Source of the DNA: Zygaena filipendulae
Lineage: Eukaryota > Arthropoda > Insecta > Lepidoptera > Zygaenidae
Assembly (NCBI GenBank): GCA_907165275.2
Contig: OU015660.1
Location: forward strand, 692,001-756,000
Reading direction: 5' to 3'
DNA: 64,000 nucleotides
Shown in pieces: positions 35,101 through 41,527 of the stretch (within the stretch, counting starts at the first letter, position 1; every line of letters begins with the position of its first letter). Made by a program: the position numbers and the translations under genes. The notes below the pieces were generated by a model. The model did not search any database and was not told where the DNA came from. It saw only the letters and a program-made list of their open reading frames with translations.

Positions 35101-38100
35101 GAGGGAAGAGAGGAGGTCCAGGGACAAGAGCGACCGACGCAGGGAGAGGAGCAGGGACGAGGGGAGGGAGGATAGAGATCGGAGGAGGAAGCGCTCCCGT
35201 TCGACCTCCAGGGACAGGTTAGAGAATCACACTTTCATTGACTTCAATATCGCTGGCTGTATCTGTGTGAATTGCGGGATTTCCTCGGGAACTCTTACGG
35301 CCGCACTCAGTCGTTTTAAAAAGATTTTAAATACAAAACTTCTGCACTCAGAGACGTTAATTAATTAATGTTAATTGGCATTTAATTAATTAAGTTGGAT
35401 AGAGTTAATTTAATGTCAATTAGTATTAATTTAATGAGCGTCTGTGAGTGCGGTAGTTTTGTTTTAAAAATCTTTACTTAAAATTAAGTAATCATTAAAA
35501 CGACTTTGAGTGCGGCCGTTAGCCTGAGCTGTCAACCATAGGAACTCCTCCGGGAACTCTCGGCTATTCTCGATTATACATATAAACCTTCCTTACACGA
35601 ACACTAACCTATAGGCAAGGTAGTTTACGTTCTCAAATCTATTCTATCTATATATATAAAATGCTTTGTCCTGAATGACTGATGGATCAACGCACAGCCT
35701 AAACCGCTGATCGTAGAGACCTGAAACTTGGAGGGTGTGTTTTTTGTATGACGTACACATCCGATAAGAAGGGATTTTTGAAAATTCAACCCCTAAGAAG
35801 GTCAAAAGGGGTTACAAAGTTTGTATGGAACAATTCCGCGGGAACTTCGAAAATATCGCGTGTGAAACCGCGCGGGACAGCTAGTATAAAATTAACGTAC
35901 TCGTTCCATTGATTGAAATTTTATCCATTGTAAGTTTGTCTTTATACGCAGTGTGCAAGGTCGAAATTTGAATGGATTTTAATTGCGATTTTGAGAGTAA
36001 ACGTGTGGGGGGTTTTTGTCATACGACAGGTCCAAGTCGCCGAAGATGCGCGAGCGCAAGCCGTCCGGCGCGCGCGACGGCAGCCGGGGCGGCACGCCGG
36101 CGCAGGAGGACGACAAGAAGAGGGTGAGAGAGAGACGTACACATGTTGTATCTCACCGTCATGGACGCCATCACTGGGCACTGAGCTCCCCGTGTTTCTA
36201 AATTAAAAAAAGTTATGGTATACATAATAAAACTTTGTAAGTTTTTATTATACCCTCCTATTCCGGAGTTCCCGCGGGAATTCCAGGATAAAATATAGAT
36301 ACAAACCTTTTGGTGAAAACCGCATGAAAATTCGTGGTGTAGTTTTAAAGATCTAAGCATACATAGGGACAGACAGACGGGAAGCGACTGAACCCAGTTC
36401 GATCAAGTTTGTCTGGTGGACGGATTTGATTGAAACTTGCATAGAAGCTGAAGTCCCAAACCATGATTTGAAATGTTTATTACATATTTTAAGCTCCAGT
36501 ATTTTAGTATCTGCGTCGATACACTTAAAACCACCACCACCGGTGGAAATCGAACCACAAGTGGCCACTCTGCTTTTAGTTGTTTTTGTTGTAATCTTGA
36601 AATGTTTTGCTAACAGGAGGAGGCGCGCAAGGAACTGATGGAGATCGTCCGCCTCATCAAGTCGCGGCAGAAGGACCGCGAGAGTAAGGCTTCCGGTAAG
36701 TGTATTTTTTTTTATCCATAAAATATATCGTTATCGTATTTGTGGCGCTTTACCGAAGTTGGAAATTAGTAGAGTAGAATTTAATGGGTCGCGTTATATA
36801 GGAGGGAGACAAAAGACGATTATAAAGCAGAGAGAGAGTGAGAGAGAGAGCTATACTCTTAAAAAGCGCCTTGAAAATGCGCCACCTGTTAATCGCGTTA
36901 TATACTACCTTGGGATTTACAACGGTGTATTTAACGGTAGCGTTTCGTTTTCTTCTCGCCGCTAGGTGGTGCTATAATAAATTCTGTATTCTATCAAGTC
37001 GCTGGACTGCAATGCAGATATTACCTATATTATATTTTTTTAGAAGTCTCATTCCTTTATAGGAAGGCGCAATTTTATATAGTTTTTCTATCGAAAATTT
37101 TTATCCTGAGGGCGTTTTGGTTTTAAACGGAATTAACTTTAACTAGATATACGCTTAATTTACATAATTCTAGTCCATTCTCCTGCTGAGGGTCGGCTGG
37201 AAGAAATTCCAGTCGTGGTATACGCATGACTTTTGTACATAATAGTGATGTTGACGGCTTATGAAAGTAAAAAAATCCTAATTAATCTGTCAGTTAGAAA
37301 AAAAAAACAATAGACTCGTATTTTTTGCTTTTTCAAATTAATGTAAATATACAGAGCTCGTGACGTCACGCGTCATTATTCAGTATAAGCTCCGTATAAA
37401 TTACACCGGGTAGTAAATATTCAAATTTTTTCTCTGTCTGCCTGTCTGTCTGTTTGTTCCGGCTAATCTCTGAAACGGCTGGATCAATTTTAACGGGATT
37501 TTTACTTAGGCTACTTTTATTTTAGAAAAAATATTTCCCGCGGAAATTTCGAAACTCACGCGGGTGAAATCGCGGGGCAGAGCTAGAGAACAAGTTGAAT
37601 TTTTTTTATTAATTTTTTTGTTCTAACACAGGCAAGAAGAAGCACGCGTCGGGCAGCTCGTCGCCGTCGTCGGGCGCGGAGGGGGCGGGCGGCGCGCGGC
37701 GGGGGCGCGGCAAGCGCAGCGAGAGCCCCCGGTGAGTGCACGTGCCTCGAGGGTCCAGGACCTCGAGAGGATAAGAGGAACCCTTATAGGACCCCTTCGT
37801 TGTCCCTCTGTCTGTCCGTTCGTTATCTTTGGAACGCGTAGACCCGACCTCAAGAGGATAGAAGGAACTTTTAGTAGAACCCACTTCGTTGTCCGTCTGT
37901 TTCACTGTCTGTATATCTGGCAGTCTGTCAAAACGATTTTTCTTTATGACGCGTAGAGGTATTGAGTTGAAATTCACATCAAATATATAACCGTAGGAAT
38001 TCCGGGATAAAAGTACCCTATGTCCTTCTCTGTACCTCTGAGACGTGTGTGCAACATTTCATGACAATCGGTTGAGCCGAGGCGTGAAGGCGTAGCAAAC

Positions 38101-38295
38101 AAAGAAACTCACATTCTCATTAATAATATTAATCAGAAACAGGATGACTTAAATGTGATCATGAATGTGGTGTTAAATGTTGTAAATTATAACGTACTGG
38201 TATAGCAATAAGGTTCGTTTTGCATTGGCAGCGTGTATAGTGTATTCTCTCCCCGCAGACGGCGCTCGCGCAGGCGCTCGGGCTCGTCTCGCTGA
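16920..38295 (+). CDS. Moca-cyp: SR-type nuclear cyclophilin (Moca-cyp/PPIG/NKTR family), 19 coding exons, 804 aa
   Basis: Peptidyl-prolyl cis-trans isomerase fused to an RS-like tail; the family acts in nuclear speckles on spliceosomal and RNA polymerase II-associated proteins. Exons (16920..17114, 18894..18999, 19737..19824, 21024..21053, 21805..21944, 23239..23356, 24025..24234, 25413..25485, 26121..26222, 27373..27442, 28575..28643, 29194..29259, 31899..32043, 33166..33417, 34777..35217, 36030..36123, 36617..36695, 37632..37731, 38259..38295) total 2415 nt with all phases matching. The PPIase domain is about residues 13-180. Relative to cyclophilin A, H70, R71 (catalytic), F76, M77, Q79, F129 and H142 are in place, while H137 occupies the Trp121 site, as in SR cyclophilins. 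The [13 protein letters not shown] insert is also family-typical. The tail has a K-rich segment (about 190-226), [19 protein letters not shown] with [11 protein letters not shown] (about 315-346), a Gly-rich segment (about 505-530) and RSKERDD repeats (about 604-672). The length resembles PPIG. Confidence 0.93.
17115..18893 (+). other. Moca-cyp intron 1
   Basis: 1.8 kb, AT-rich. It holds the inverted CGCCGGC/GAGCGTAGC module (17925-18030), a (CA)n tract at 18634-18656, and otherwise nothing recognisable. Confidence 0.7.
17925..18030. repeat. GAGCGTAGCGAGCG module, inverted partner of 14866-14945
   Basis: ggttaggttaggtttgcact, then gagcgtagcgagcgtgccg and ggccggcgatgcgcc. Confidence 0.5.
18894..18999 (+). 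CDS. Moca-cyp: Moca-cyp coding exon 2
   Basis: Residues 66-101: [18 protein letters not shown] active-site strand, then [16 protein letters not shown]. Donor GTATGT, phase 1. Confidence 0.94.
19036..19650. repeat. Family R retroposon split by a SINE
   Basis: Family R modules (gcggtttcacccgcatgt, gcaggaattcttgg, gaggatcagt) stop at 19310. They resume at 19578 with atcagttgaaccgttaaagc, so the SINE at 19311-19577 is nested. Confidence 0.8.
19311..19577 (+). mobile_element. Full-length tRNA-derived SINE with target duplication
   Basis: RNA polymerase III A box TGGCGCAGAGG (19322-19332) and B box GGTTCGATTCC (19366-19376) in a tRNA-like head, an unrelated body, and an (ATT)n tail. The direct repeat ATCAGT is at 19305-19310 and 19578-19583. 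Other copies: 8358-8460 and 32250-32895. Confidence 0.9.
19737..19824 (+). CDS. Moca-cyp: Moca-cyp coding exon 3
   Basis: Residues 101-130: [29 protein letters not shown]. Donor GTAAGT, phase 2. Confidence 0.94.
20233..20504. mobile_element. 272-bp MITE between TTAA sites
   Basis: Ends GAGCCAGCGCACACTA and, inverted, GTGCCCGCGCACACTA. TTAA on both sides is consistent with a piggyBac-type or TAA-type target. The interior has repeated GACGCAA and GCGACA motifs. In Moca-cyp intron 3. Confidence 0.7.
21024..21053 (+). CDS. Moca-cyp: Moca-cyp coding microexon 4 (30 nt)
   Basis: Residues 130-140: [11 protein letters not shown] across the junctions. It supplies the H137 position and is phase-correct on both sides, so its small size is real. 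Confidence 0.9.
21452..21610. repeat. Family R retroposon copy
   Basis: ctagctgtcccccgcggttt, gagttcccgcggcgattcca, then cgcgaacagacag. Confidence 0.7.
21805..21944 (+). CDS. Moca-cyp: Moca-cyp coding exon 5
   Basis: Residues 140-187: [46 protein letters not shown]; end of the PPIase fold. The donor GTCAGT runs straight into the CA minisatellite. Confidence 0.93.
21950..22425. repeat. CA/CG minisatellite, about 480 bp
   Basis: Tandem 16- and 22-bp units (CACACGCACACACATG, with an inserted CACACG) start 6 bp after the exon 5 splice donor. Long open frames on both strands (Cys-Val and His-Thr polymers) are artefacts of the array. Confidence 0.95.
22556..22745. repeat. Family R retroposon copy
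   Basis: tagttgttccccgcggtttc, atgcaaaatttcatcacaat, then gtaacaaacaaactcacatt. Confidence 0.75.
22950..23140. repeat. Family R fragments, inverted orientation
   Basis: gagttcctgcgggaattcgg and a second gagttcctgtgggattgc, then gaaaccgcggggcacctcta. Confidence 0.6.
23239..23356 (+). CDS. Moca-cyp: Moca-cyp coding exon 6
   Basis: Residues 187-226: [20 protein letters not shown], then a poly-Lys/Asp stretch. The acceptor is a cagcag tandem (NAGNAG), so a 3-nt longer form starting at 23236 would add one Ala. Confidence 0.9.
23395..23590. repeat. Family R retroposon copy
   Basis: aaattataaatgcgaaagtg, cccggaattcctgcgagatc and gagaaaccgcagggaactgc. It begins 38 bp past the exon 6 donor. Confidence 0.75.
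23790..23990. repeat. Family R retroposon copy
   Basis: aatattataaagaggcaaag, ctgaaccgattttgaaaatt, cccgcgggaactccgaaatt. It ends 35 bp before exon 7. Confidence 0.75.
24025..24234 (+). CDS. Moca-cyp: Moca-cyp coding exon 7
   Basis: Residues 226-296: [40 protein letters not shown], then [12 protein letters not shown]. The [12 protein letters not shown] stretch is characteristic of SR cyclophilins. Confidence 0.93.
24275..24690. repeat. About 330-bp dispersed repeat, copy 2
   Basis: Matches the reverse complement of 1690-2020. The tail at 24640 (ttactccttttagagaaggc) repeats the head at 24280 (ttacccctttcggggaaggc). Confidence 0.6.
25108..25372 (-). mobile_element. MITE-A copy 4, diverged
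   Basis: Reverse orientation: gtcgtgtagattaataaaaa, gcgtgacgtcac, aatgacgtcacgag. It ends 40 bp before exon 8. Confidence 0.7.
25413..25485 (+). CDS. Moca-cyp: Moca-cyp coding exon 8
   Basis: Residues 296-320: [25 protein letters not shown]; phase 0 out. A MITE-A copy ends 40 bp upstream. Confidence 0.92.
25573..26058. repeat. Two family R-related retroposon copies
   Basis: 25573-25770 (ctagctgacccgcgcggttt, cagcggtttaggctgtgcgt) and 25862-26058 (actactggaccgatttcaaa, attaccgcgggtgaaaccgc), facing each other. Confidence 0.7.
26073..26102. repeat. (GT)n microsatellite
   Basis: About 14 GT units starting 48 bp upstream of the exon 9 acceptor. Confidence 0.9.
26121..26222 (+). CDS. Moca-cyp: Moca-cyp coding exon 9
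   Basis: Residues 321-354: [34 protein letters not shown]; the RS dipeptides and TPPHW motif. The acceptor follows a (GT)n tract. Confidence 0.93.
26766..27030. repeat. 265-bp repeat B, copy 2
   Basis: Collinear with 4616-4880 (gggcgtagcgcttgaaattt, ggtcacctccaaacta). Confidence 0.7.
27049..27365 (-). mobile_element. MITE-A copy abutting exon 10
   Basis: Runs from aggcatgttgactaattttt to aaaagtagtccacatcccc. Only about 7 nt (tttccag) separate it from exon 10 at 27373. Confidence 0.85.
27373..27442 (+). CDS. Moca-cyp: Moca-cyp coding exon 10
   Basis: Residues 355-378: [23 protein letters not shown]; charged helix. Its acceptor tcccctttccag begins inside a MITE-A end. Confidence 0.92.
27450..27600. 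repeat. Family R copy directly after the exon 10 donor
   Basis: gttaatttcggagttcctgc, gggaattccaagataagcta, ending gacagacagacagacag. It begins within 8 bp of the donor. Confidence 0.7.
27738..27870. repeat. LINE-tail-like repeat
   Basis: tacaatacaataaaatacaa, tattttattgcacc and aaaaaggcggccttattgc resemble the tail at 52261-52393. Confidence 0.55.
28575..28643 (+). CDS. Moca-cyp: Moca-cyp coding exon 11
   Basis: Residues 378-401: [23 protein letters not shown]. Acceptor ttttcttag, donor GTAAGT. Confidence 0.88.
   Translation, partial: GLTKAELRNSRTKKRRASVTLR
28652..28800. repeat. Family R copy after the exon 11 donor
   Basis: atagttcctgcgggaactcc, tgacaacgtgtatgcaaagt, gttaaggcgtg. Confidence 0.65.
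28803..29027 (+). mobile_element. MITE-T4 copy 2 with ATAT duplication
   Basis: ggacgtagataagcaataac to attgcttatctatgtcc, flanked by ATAT on both sides. It lies 166 bp upstream of exon 12. Confidence 0.85.
29194..29259 (+). CDS. Moca-cyp: Moca-cyp coding exon 12
   Basis: Residues 401-423: [22 protein letters not shown]. The following 2.6-kb intron hosts the MGAT2-like ORF. Confidence 0.9.
30116..31291 (+). CDS. MGAT2-like (GnT II) protein, intronless, nested in Moca-cyp intron 12, active site degenerate
   Basis: An intact 391-codon frame. Residues 13-35 form a hydrophobic type II membrane anchor, as in Golgi glycosyltransferases. Similarity to MGAT2 (adds GlcNAc to the alpha-1,6 mannose arm of N-glycans) is seen at [20 protein letters not shown] (101-120), [18 protein letters not shown] (150-160), [12 protein letters not shown] (189-200), [11 protein letters not shown] (236-246), [12 protein letters not shown] (269-280), [12 protein letters not shown] (289-300) and [11 protein letters not shown] (377-387). 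Odd: the family's EEDHY metal site reads ETGQY (213-217), the FHxG(D/E)CGxHHK segment is replaced by [10 protein letters not shown] (323-332), the HYREAK loop is missing, and acidic residues of the DDYNWDW segment are altered to N293 and N298. The length is shorter than human MGAT2 (447 aa). Probably not a working transferase, yet the frame is open. Human MGAT2 is itself single-exon, so lack of introns does not prove retroposition. The start context aaccATGATG offers two ATGs. Confidence 0.85.
   Translation: MMISYKNIRLDRLYVIIFLIVSITLCVDLVPFFITPATRTQNEDTVEYFECTPHNITDIVKIRKYILKINEKQTVYNKELNKENLRHTIIIVIHVEESYDSLSKTLDSLRLVKNITSALLVFSHEYYRNDIHNLVRNITFASYTQIYYNFSIQLNPMVFPANDAKFCSTHLDCRSEKSRNATLCQKKNFWWWTANKVFDSKLTKDNDSIVFLETGQYVSVDFIYIVNKVQDMKPVYCNECEFICLGAHPYESPAISSKVIIETFSAGRNYVGLVLNRSTWRVISSNDIYCETNDYRWNHSLISMGNARPSERFYMLSIFPPRVYLEHDLRISFNSTEKEKAYIFNRYVRDLFPTHLPVVFKGQEYYNTSANIGQYCDVRDQDLCLSFSNVM
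31395..31400 (+). terminator. Polyadenylation signal AATAAA after the MGAT2-like ORF
   Basis: 104 bp past the stop codon, in gaaaataaaact. It sits inside the cyclophilin intron, so its use would also truncate the host transcript. Confidence 0.5.
31412..31582. repeat. Family R retroposon copy
   Basis: ctgccccgcggcttcacctg, gcaaaatttcatggtgatcg, gttaaggcgttaaatcataa. Confidence 0.65.
31583..31817 (+). mobile_element. MITE-T4 copy 3 with ATTT duplication
   Basis: ggacgcagataagcaataac to attgcttatctatgtcc; ATTT on both flanks. It ends 81 bp before exon 13 and is inserted at the end of a family R copy. Confidence 0.85.
31899..32043 (+). CDS. Moca-cyp: Moca-cyp coding exon 13
   Basis: Residues 423-471: [20 protein letters not shown], then [24 protein letters not shown]. 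Extreme C richness makes a Pro/Ala low-complexity run. Confidence 0.9.
32250..32895 (-). mobile_element. tRNA-SINE, reversed, split by a nested MITE
   Basis: Reverse SINE: TAA tail at 32250, ttgagtcgtggaaatcaagc, gtgttcatcacaca. It resumes after 32800 with tccacccccaccggggtagg and aggcatggcaactgcgtcag. In Moca-cyp intron 13. Confidence 0.75.
32422..32800. mobile_element. 379-bp MITE nested in the SINE
   Basis: Inverted ends GTTCCGTTATTAC(g/t)(t/g)ATAGCAC over 22 bp with two mismatches. No clear target duplication. Confidence 0.75.
33166..33417 (+). CDS. Moca-cyp: Moca-cyp coding exon 14
   Basis: Residues 471-555: [20 protein letters not shown], a Gly-rich segment ([16 protein letters not shown]), [20 protein letters not shown]. 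About 80% GC, against an AT-rich intron context. Confidence 0.9.
33453..33468. repeat. 16-bp perfect palindrome
   Basis: CCGGGTTTAAACCCGG, 35 bp past the exon 14 donor; related to the hairpin near 2640. Confidence 0.7.
34015..34165. repeat. Foldback with GTGCGGAAAGCCTGTC arms
   Basis: attacaagtgcggaaagcct / attgcaaagagttccgac face gtcggaactagttgcaatga / ctccgcacgtgtactgaa. A shorter relative is at 34455-34500. Confidence 0.65.
34320..34724. repeat. Direct repeat pair of about 115-125 bp
   Basis: 34320-34445 and 34608-34724 share ttgg.aaagagaacgcacga, gctcgagtatgtaatagccc and cgccactttttgagcaactg. About 50 bp before exon 15. Confidence 0.8.
34777..35217 (+). CDS. Moca-cyp: Moca-cyp coding exon 15 (longest)
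   Basis: Residues 555-702: [20 protein letters not shown], then [14 protein letters not shown] repeats, [11 protein letters not shown] and [11 protein letters not shown]. The donor GTTAGA is weak but phase-correct. Confidence 0.92.
34922..35128 (+). repeat. 69-bp coding tandem repeat, three units
   Basis: Units start at 34922, 34991 and 35060. Each encodes 23 residues around (R/A)SKERDDRSK(T/M)R. The third unit is diverged in its second half. Confidence 0.85.
35295..35522. mobile_element. Foldback-F copy 1, diverged
   Basis: TTACGGCCGCACTCAG to CTTTGAGTGCGGCCGTTAG with central ttaatgttaattggcattta inverted. It is inserted in family R sequence, 78 bp past the exon 15 donor. Confidence 0.75.
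35640..35888. repeat. Retroposon related to family R
   Basis: aatgctttgtcctgaatgac, cctaaaccgctgatcgtaga, gtgtgaaaccgcgcgggaca; the same type as 25573-25770, inverted. Confidence 0.7.
36030..36123 (+). CDS. Moca-cyp: Moca-cyp coding exon 16
   Basis: Residues 702-733: [32 protein letters not shown]. Donor GTGAGA, phase 0. Confidence 0.9.
36255..36380. repeat. Family R retroposon copy
   Basis: tccggagttcccgcgggaat, gtgaaaaccgcatgaaaatt, gacagacagac. Confidence 0.7.
36617..36695 (+). CDS. Moca-cyp: Moca-cyp coding exon 17
   Basis: Residues 734-760: [26 protein letters not shown]; amphipathic helix. Phase 1 out. Confidence 0.9.
37248..37410 (+). mobile_element. MITE-A, partial and diverged
   Basis: gtgatgttgacggctt, aatctgtcagttagaaaa, tattttttgctttttcaaat, cgtgacgtcacgcgtcatta. 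Confidence 0.6.
37425..37590. repeat. Family R retroposon copy
   Basis: tctgtctgcctgtctgtctg, gaaacggctggatcaatttt, actcacgcgggtgaaatcgc. It ends about 40 bp before exon 18. Confidence 0.7.
37632..37731 (+). CDS. Moca-cyp: Moca-cyp coding exon 18
   Basis: Residues 760-793: [34 protein letters not shown]. Confidence 0.9.
37985..38140. repeat. Family R retroposon copy
   Basis: aattccgggataaaagtacc, acatttcatgacaatcggtt, gcgtgaaggcgtag. In the last Moca-cyp intron. Confidence 0.7.
38259..38295 (+). CDS. Moca-cyp: Moca-cyp terminal coding exon 19
   Basis: Residues 793-804 and [15 protein letters not shown], an RS-rich end typical of SR cyclophilins. Acceptor ctctccccgcag. Confidence 0.9.
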
Positions 38296-38539
38296 GGACG
38301 CGCCGCTCAACCCTAGCGCTATAAGACTATGAATATTATACGGAGTAAGGATTGTACTGATCGTACAGTCAACCGCAGAAATATGTACACACTTTCGACA
38401 GTCGTTGAACCTTATTGCAATAGTAATAGAGTTCAAATACTGACCAAAATGTATACATATCGGCGCCGGTGACTGTACACGCCAGGGAACGTACCCATAC
38501 TACGTGACCTGTTCGGGGGGGCATCTTCAAAATACCACA

Positions 38540-38781
38540 CCGCCGCACTCAGAGTCAACTTTAATGATTACATACTTAGTTAAGTATAGATTTTTAAAAC
38601 AAAACTGCCGTAATCAGACAAGTTTAATAAATTAATGTTAATTGGCATTTAACTGATTAAGTTACATCTCATTAAATGCCAATTAACATTAATTTACTGA
38701 ACGTCTCTGATTCCGGCAGTTTTGTTTTAAAAATCTATACTTAACTAAGTAATCATTAAAGTCGACTCTGAGGGCGGCGGT
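38540..38781. mobile_element. Foldback-F copy 2 in the cyclophilin 3' UTR
   Basis: Near-complete palindrome. Arms include gattacttagttaagtatag / ctatacttaactaagtaatc and ttaatgttaattggcattta with its inverse. It would fold into a long hairpin if transcribed. Confidence 0.85.
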
Positions 38782-38916
38782 TAGTCACGAGGGCGGGGGA
38801 AAGGGGGGACTTATGTTCGTACATAACTTTTTAGACTTATATTCAATTATTTGTTTCACTTGTAATTAATTGGAGATATGCACGCATCCTTGACGTCACG
38901 CGGCAAGCGCCGTACT

Positions 38917-38922
38917 AATAAA
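38917..38922 (+). terminator. Candidate cyclophilin polyadenylation signal AATAAA
   Basis: First clear plus-strand AATAAA after the stop, 622 bp downstream, followed by a T-rich run. Confidence 0.5.
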
Positions 38923-39081
38923 GACAATTTTTTTTTATTACTACATACAAACTAGGTTATAATTTTTAAAAAATGTGTCACGTAGCATGACGTTCCCCTA
39001 GGTAGGACTAGAAGTTCGACGAAGCCGGTCATAGGTACAGCGAGCGGGTCAATTCTGCTTACACATAACCGCAGCGCTCTT

Positions 39082-39276
39082 GGAGACCAATCGCGCTATT
39101 TCACAACGACATAACCAAAAGGAAAACTTCCAAACGTCAAATATTAAAAAAAGAAATTTAAAACAAATATTAAGTGACATTTCAAGGTTTTGTTTTGGTG
39201 ATATCGTCCCTCTGGAGAGCGATCACGCTATCTTGGAATTCACACTTGTCGTTGTGAAATAGCGCGATCGGCCTCC
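39082..39276. mobile_element. 195-bp element with 29-bp inverted ends
   Basis: GGAG(a/g)CC(a/g)ATCGCGCTATT continuing to TCACAACGAC at both ends, two mismatches in 29. Downstream of Moca-cyp. Confidence 0.8.
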
Positions 39277-39344
39277 TGGATCCTGAAGGTTCAACCCTCA
39301 AATACACTTGTCCTACACTTTTATATTATTACGTTGAGTGCGGT

Positions 39345-39410
39345 TGCTCTACGGAAAAACAAAGCAACTGTGATTTTTTCGAATTGTTTCTTTTTTTTTG
39401 CCTCTTTTCA
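39345..39410. repeat. 70-bp repeat, partner at 60443
   Basis: ttgctctacggaaaaacaaa and gcaactgt.attttttcgaa, found again at 60443-60512. Confidence 0.65.
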
Positions 39411-39929
39411 CGCACATCAGAAAACATCGAAAAGTCTTGTCTTAGAGAAAATGAAATTAAGAAAATCGTTAAGCTATGAAAGATTTTTTTTTTACATAAA
39501 GCGATTTTCGGTTTTCGCTCCTCCTGTTTTATTCAGCTGCAATTAATTACTTTGTTTTATCTTGGGCAGCCGGGTGGAGGGACCTTATGGTATATTTTAA
39601 ATATTGCGTAAGCAGAAATATCCCTCTGGCGCTGCTGTCATCCCTACAATATACATATATAGGGTGTCTCAAAAAATATAAAATAATAATGCAATTATTT
39701 TTTTGAGACACGTTAATCATACTTTACCCGCGCTGAACTCCGTAGTATGGGATAGGTACATATTATGTCAAATCTAGACCTACTGTATCTCTTCTTTATT
39801 CTGTGCTATAAATATGTCAAAATACTTGTAGATAAATCTTAAGTTTTAGTGGCTCAACGTGTAATAGAAATTGTGTGTGCTAATTTTTTTCGGTGATGTT
39901 GCATCAAATTATGTCACAACTATTCTTTT

Positions 39930-40115
39930 AATTTATTCCCTGTGGTTTCAACCGTGTTCATTTCGGAGTTCCCGCGTGAATTCTGGGATAAAAGTGCCGT
40001 ATGTCCTTTTCTGCACCCCTAACAACGTGTACGCAAAATTTCATAATCATCAGTTCAATAGTTAAGGAGTGAAAGCGTGACAAACACACTCACATACGCA
40101 TTTACAATATTAGTT
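39930..40115. repeat. Family R retroposon copy
   Basis: attccctgtggtttcaaccg, gagttcccgcgtgaattctg, gcaaaatttcataatcatca, gtgaaagcgtgacaaacaca. Confidence 0.7.
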
Positions 40116-40682
40116 TGGATTTGTATAAGGTCTTAGCGTCTTAGTTAATACGTCATGTCGGCTAATTAATACAAGACGAAGGCTGCTAGACACACGTTGG
40201 TCAAGATTGAAATCTAGATTCCAACATCTATGACCGTCAGAAAATGCAAAGTTTTATTCAAGTATATAATAGTAATTTCATGTGTATGTATTATTGTTTA
40301 CAAATGTATCCTTTTTAGTGTATTAATAGTCGATTTGTGACTAAGTAAATCCTATCTTAGTTAATTTTTAACCTGTTGAAAAATGCGTGTAACTTAGAAA
40401 CTAGAACATTATTGTCATTGTTTATTGAATAAAATTATATTTGCTTGGATTGGACTCAATCGGTCGTTATTATTTATTTTGTTTCTTGCCTTTGTTCACG
40501 GTACTGTTTTTCCGTTCATTGCAGGAAAACGGATGGATTGAACGAATATTATTATAGAAGCGAAGCAATATTTCGGAGATTTTCTAACAATCGCCACCAG
40601 GATAGAAAAATTCAATGCCTTTTTTTTTAACAGCGAACAAACTTAATGAAAACAAGGTGGTATTACTCAAGCCAATACAGAA

Positions 40683-41005
40683 TAGGGATGTTGCCTACTT
40701 TTGAAAATCAAAATTCTAATTAGTCCGTCAGTTGGAAAATAAAAAAACAATAGACACGTATTTTTTGCTTTTTTTAAATAAATTAAAATATTCAGAGATA
40801 AAGCGCATTAAAGTTTAGGATGAGGAGGTCGTGACGTCGCTAACCGCAAAACAGCCATACAAACTGTCAGAATAGTGACGTCACGCGAAATTTCAACTCT
40901 ATCGCCGTTATTTTTTGATAACGTAAAAAAAGAAAAATACGTGTCCAATATATTTTAATAATCTACAAGACTGACTTAAAAATAAAAATTAGTCAACATG
41001 CCCAT
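40683..41005 (+). mobile_element. MITE-A copy
   Basis: tagggatgttgcctactttt to agtcaacatgcccat, with gtgacgtcacgcgaaattt. Confidence 0.85.
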
Positions 41006-41044
41006 TTTATACAAGTCCGATCACTTATAGCTGTCTTCGCCCGA

Positions 41045-41155
41045 TCTCCTCAGCGTTTGGCGATCACCCTCGGAGCGATGTCCATGGGCGGCGGTAATCA
41101 CTTACCATCAGGTGTACCACTTGCCCGTTTGCCCCCTATGACATTAAAAAAAAAA
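41045..41155 (+). repeat. Retroelement 3' tail
   Basis: gggcggcggtaatcacttac, catcaggtgtaccacttgcc, cccctatgacatt and an A run; a tail type common in moth genomes (from memory). A fragment recurs at 53359-53410. Confidence 0.55.
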
Positions 41156-41217
41156 GCGAACTCCTCCGCGGTAATCTCGATTCTCGATCCTCCGCCTCCT
41201 CGTGACATAATTCGGAT

Positions 41218-41466
41218 GCAGCGCGCGTGCTTCGGAGCGGAAGTATAAGGCCATTATCGATTCGGCATCACAGAAAATGCGTTGAATGGAGTGGGGCTGG
41301 GGGGGGGGAGCGGGCGTGCCGGGAAAGGGGGCGGGGGGCGCCGCCTCGCCGCGCGCCCGCCCGCCGCCCGCGCCAGTACGCCGTGGGCAGCGGGCTGCGA
41401 CACACGTCCGCACGCAGCCCGCCGATCGCAACTATCGCGAGTGCAGTGCCAAATGCTTGTGTTTTT
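41218..41466 (+). promoter_or_regulatory. CpG-rich promoter and 5' UTR of the signal-peptide exon
   Basis: Strong rise in GC and CpG against AT-rich flanks, directly upstream of the ATG at 41467, extending into the first intron to about 41700. It holds a uORF ATG at 41453. No TATA box was assigned. Confidence 0.55.
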
Positions 41467-41506
41467 ATGGCGTTCACATTGCTCCGTGTGTTGGTGTTGG
41501 GTGTGA
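41453..41506 (+). other. Overlapping upstream ORF, 17 codons
   Basis: ATG at 41453 opens MLVFLWRSHCSVCWCWV and stop at 41504-41506, overlapping the main ATG (41467) in another frame. Confidence 0.5.
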
Positions 41507-41527
41507 TAGCGGCGGCGGCCGACGACG
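41467..41527 (+). CDS. First coding exon of a secreted or membrane protein (partial gene)
   Basis: MAFTLLRVLVLGVIAAAADD: a 20-residue signal peptide with an LLRVLVLGVIAAAA hydrophobic core and a likely cut after Ala. The codon is then split (phase 1) at a GTGCGT donor. A phase-1 intron just after the signal peptide is common in secreted and Ig-superfamily genes. No matching second exon was found in the remaining 22 kb, so the gene probably continues past the window. The family cannot be told from this exon. Confidence 0.6.
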
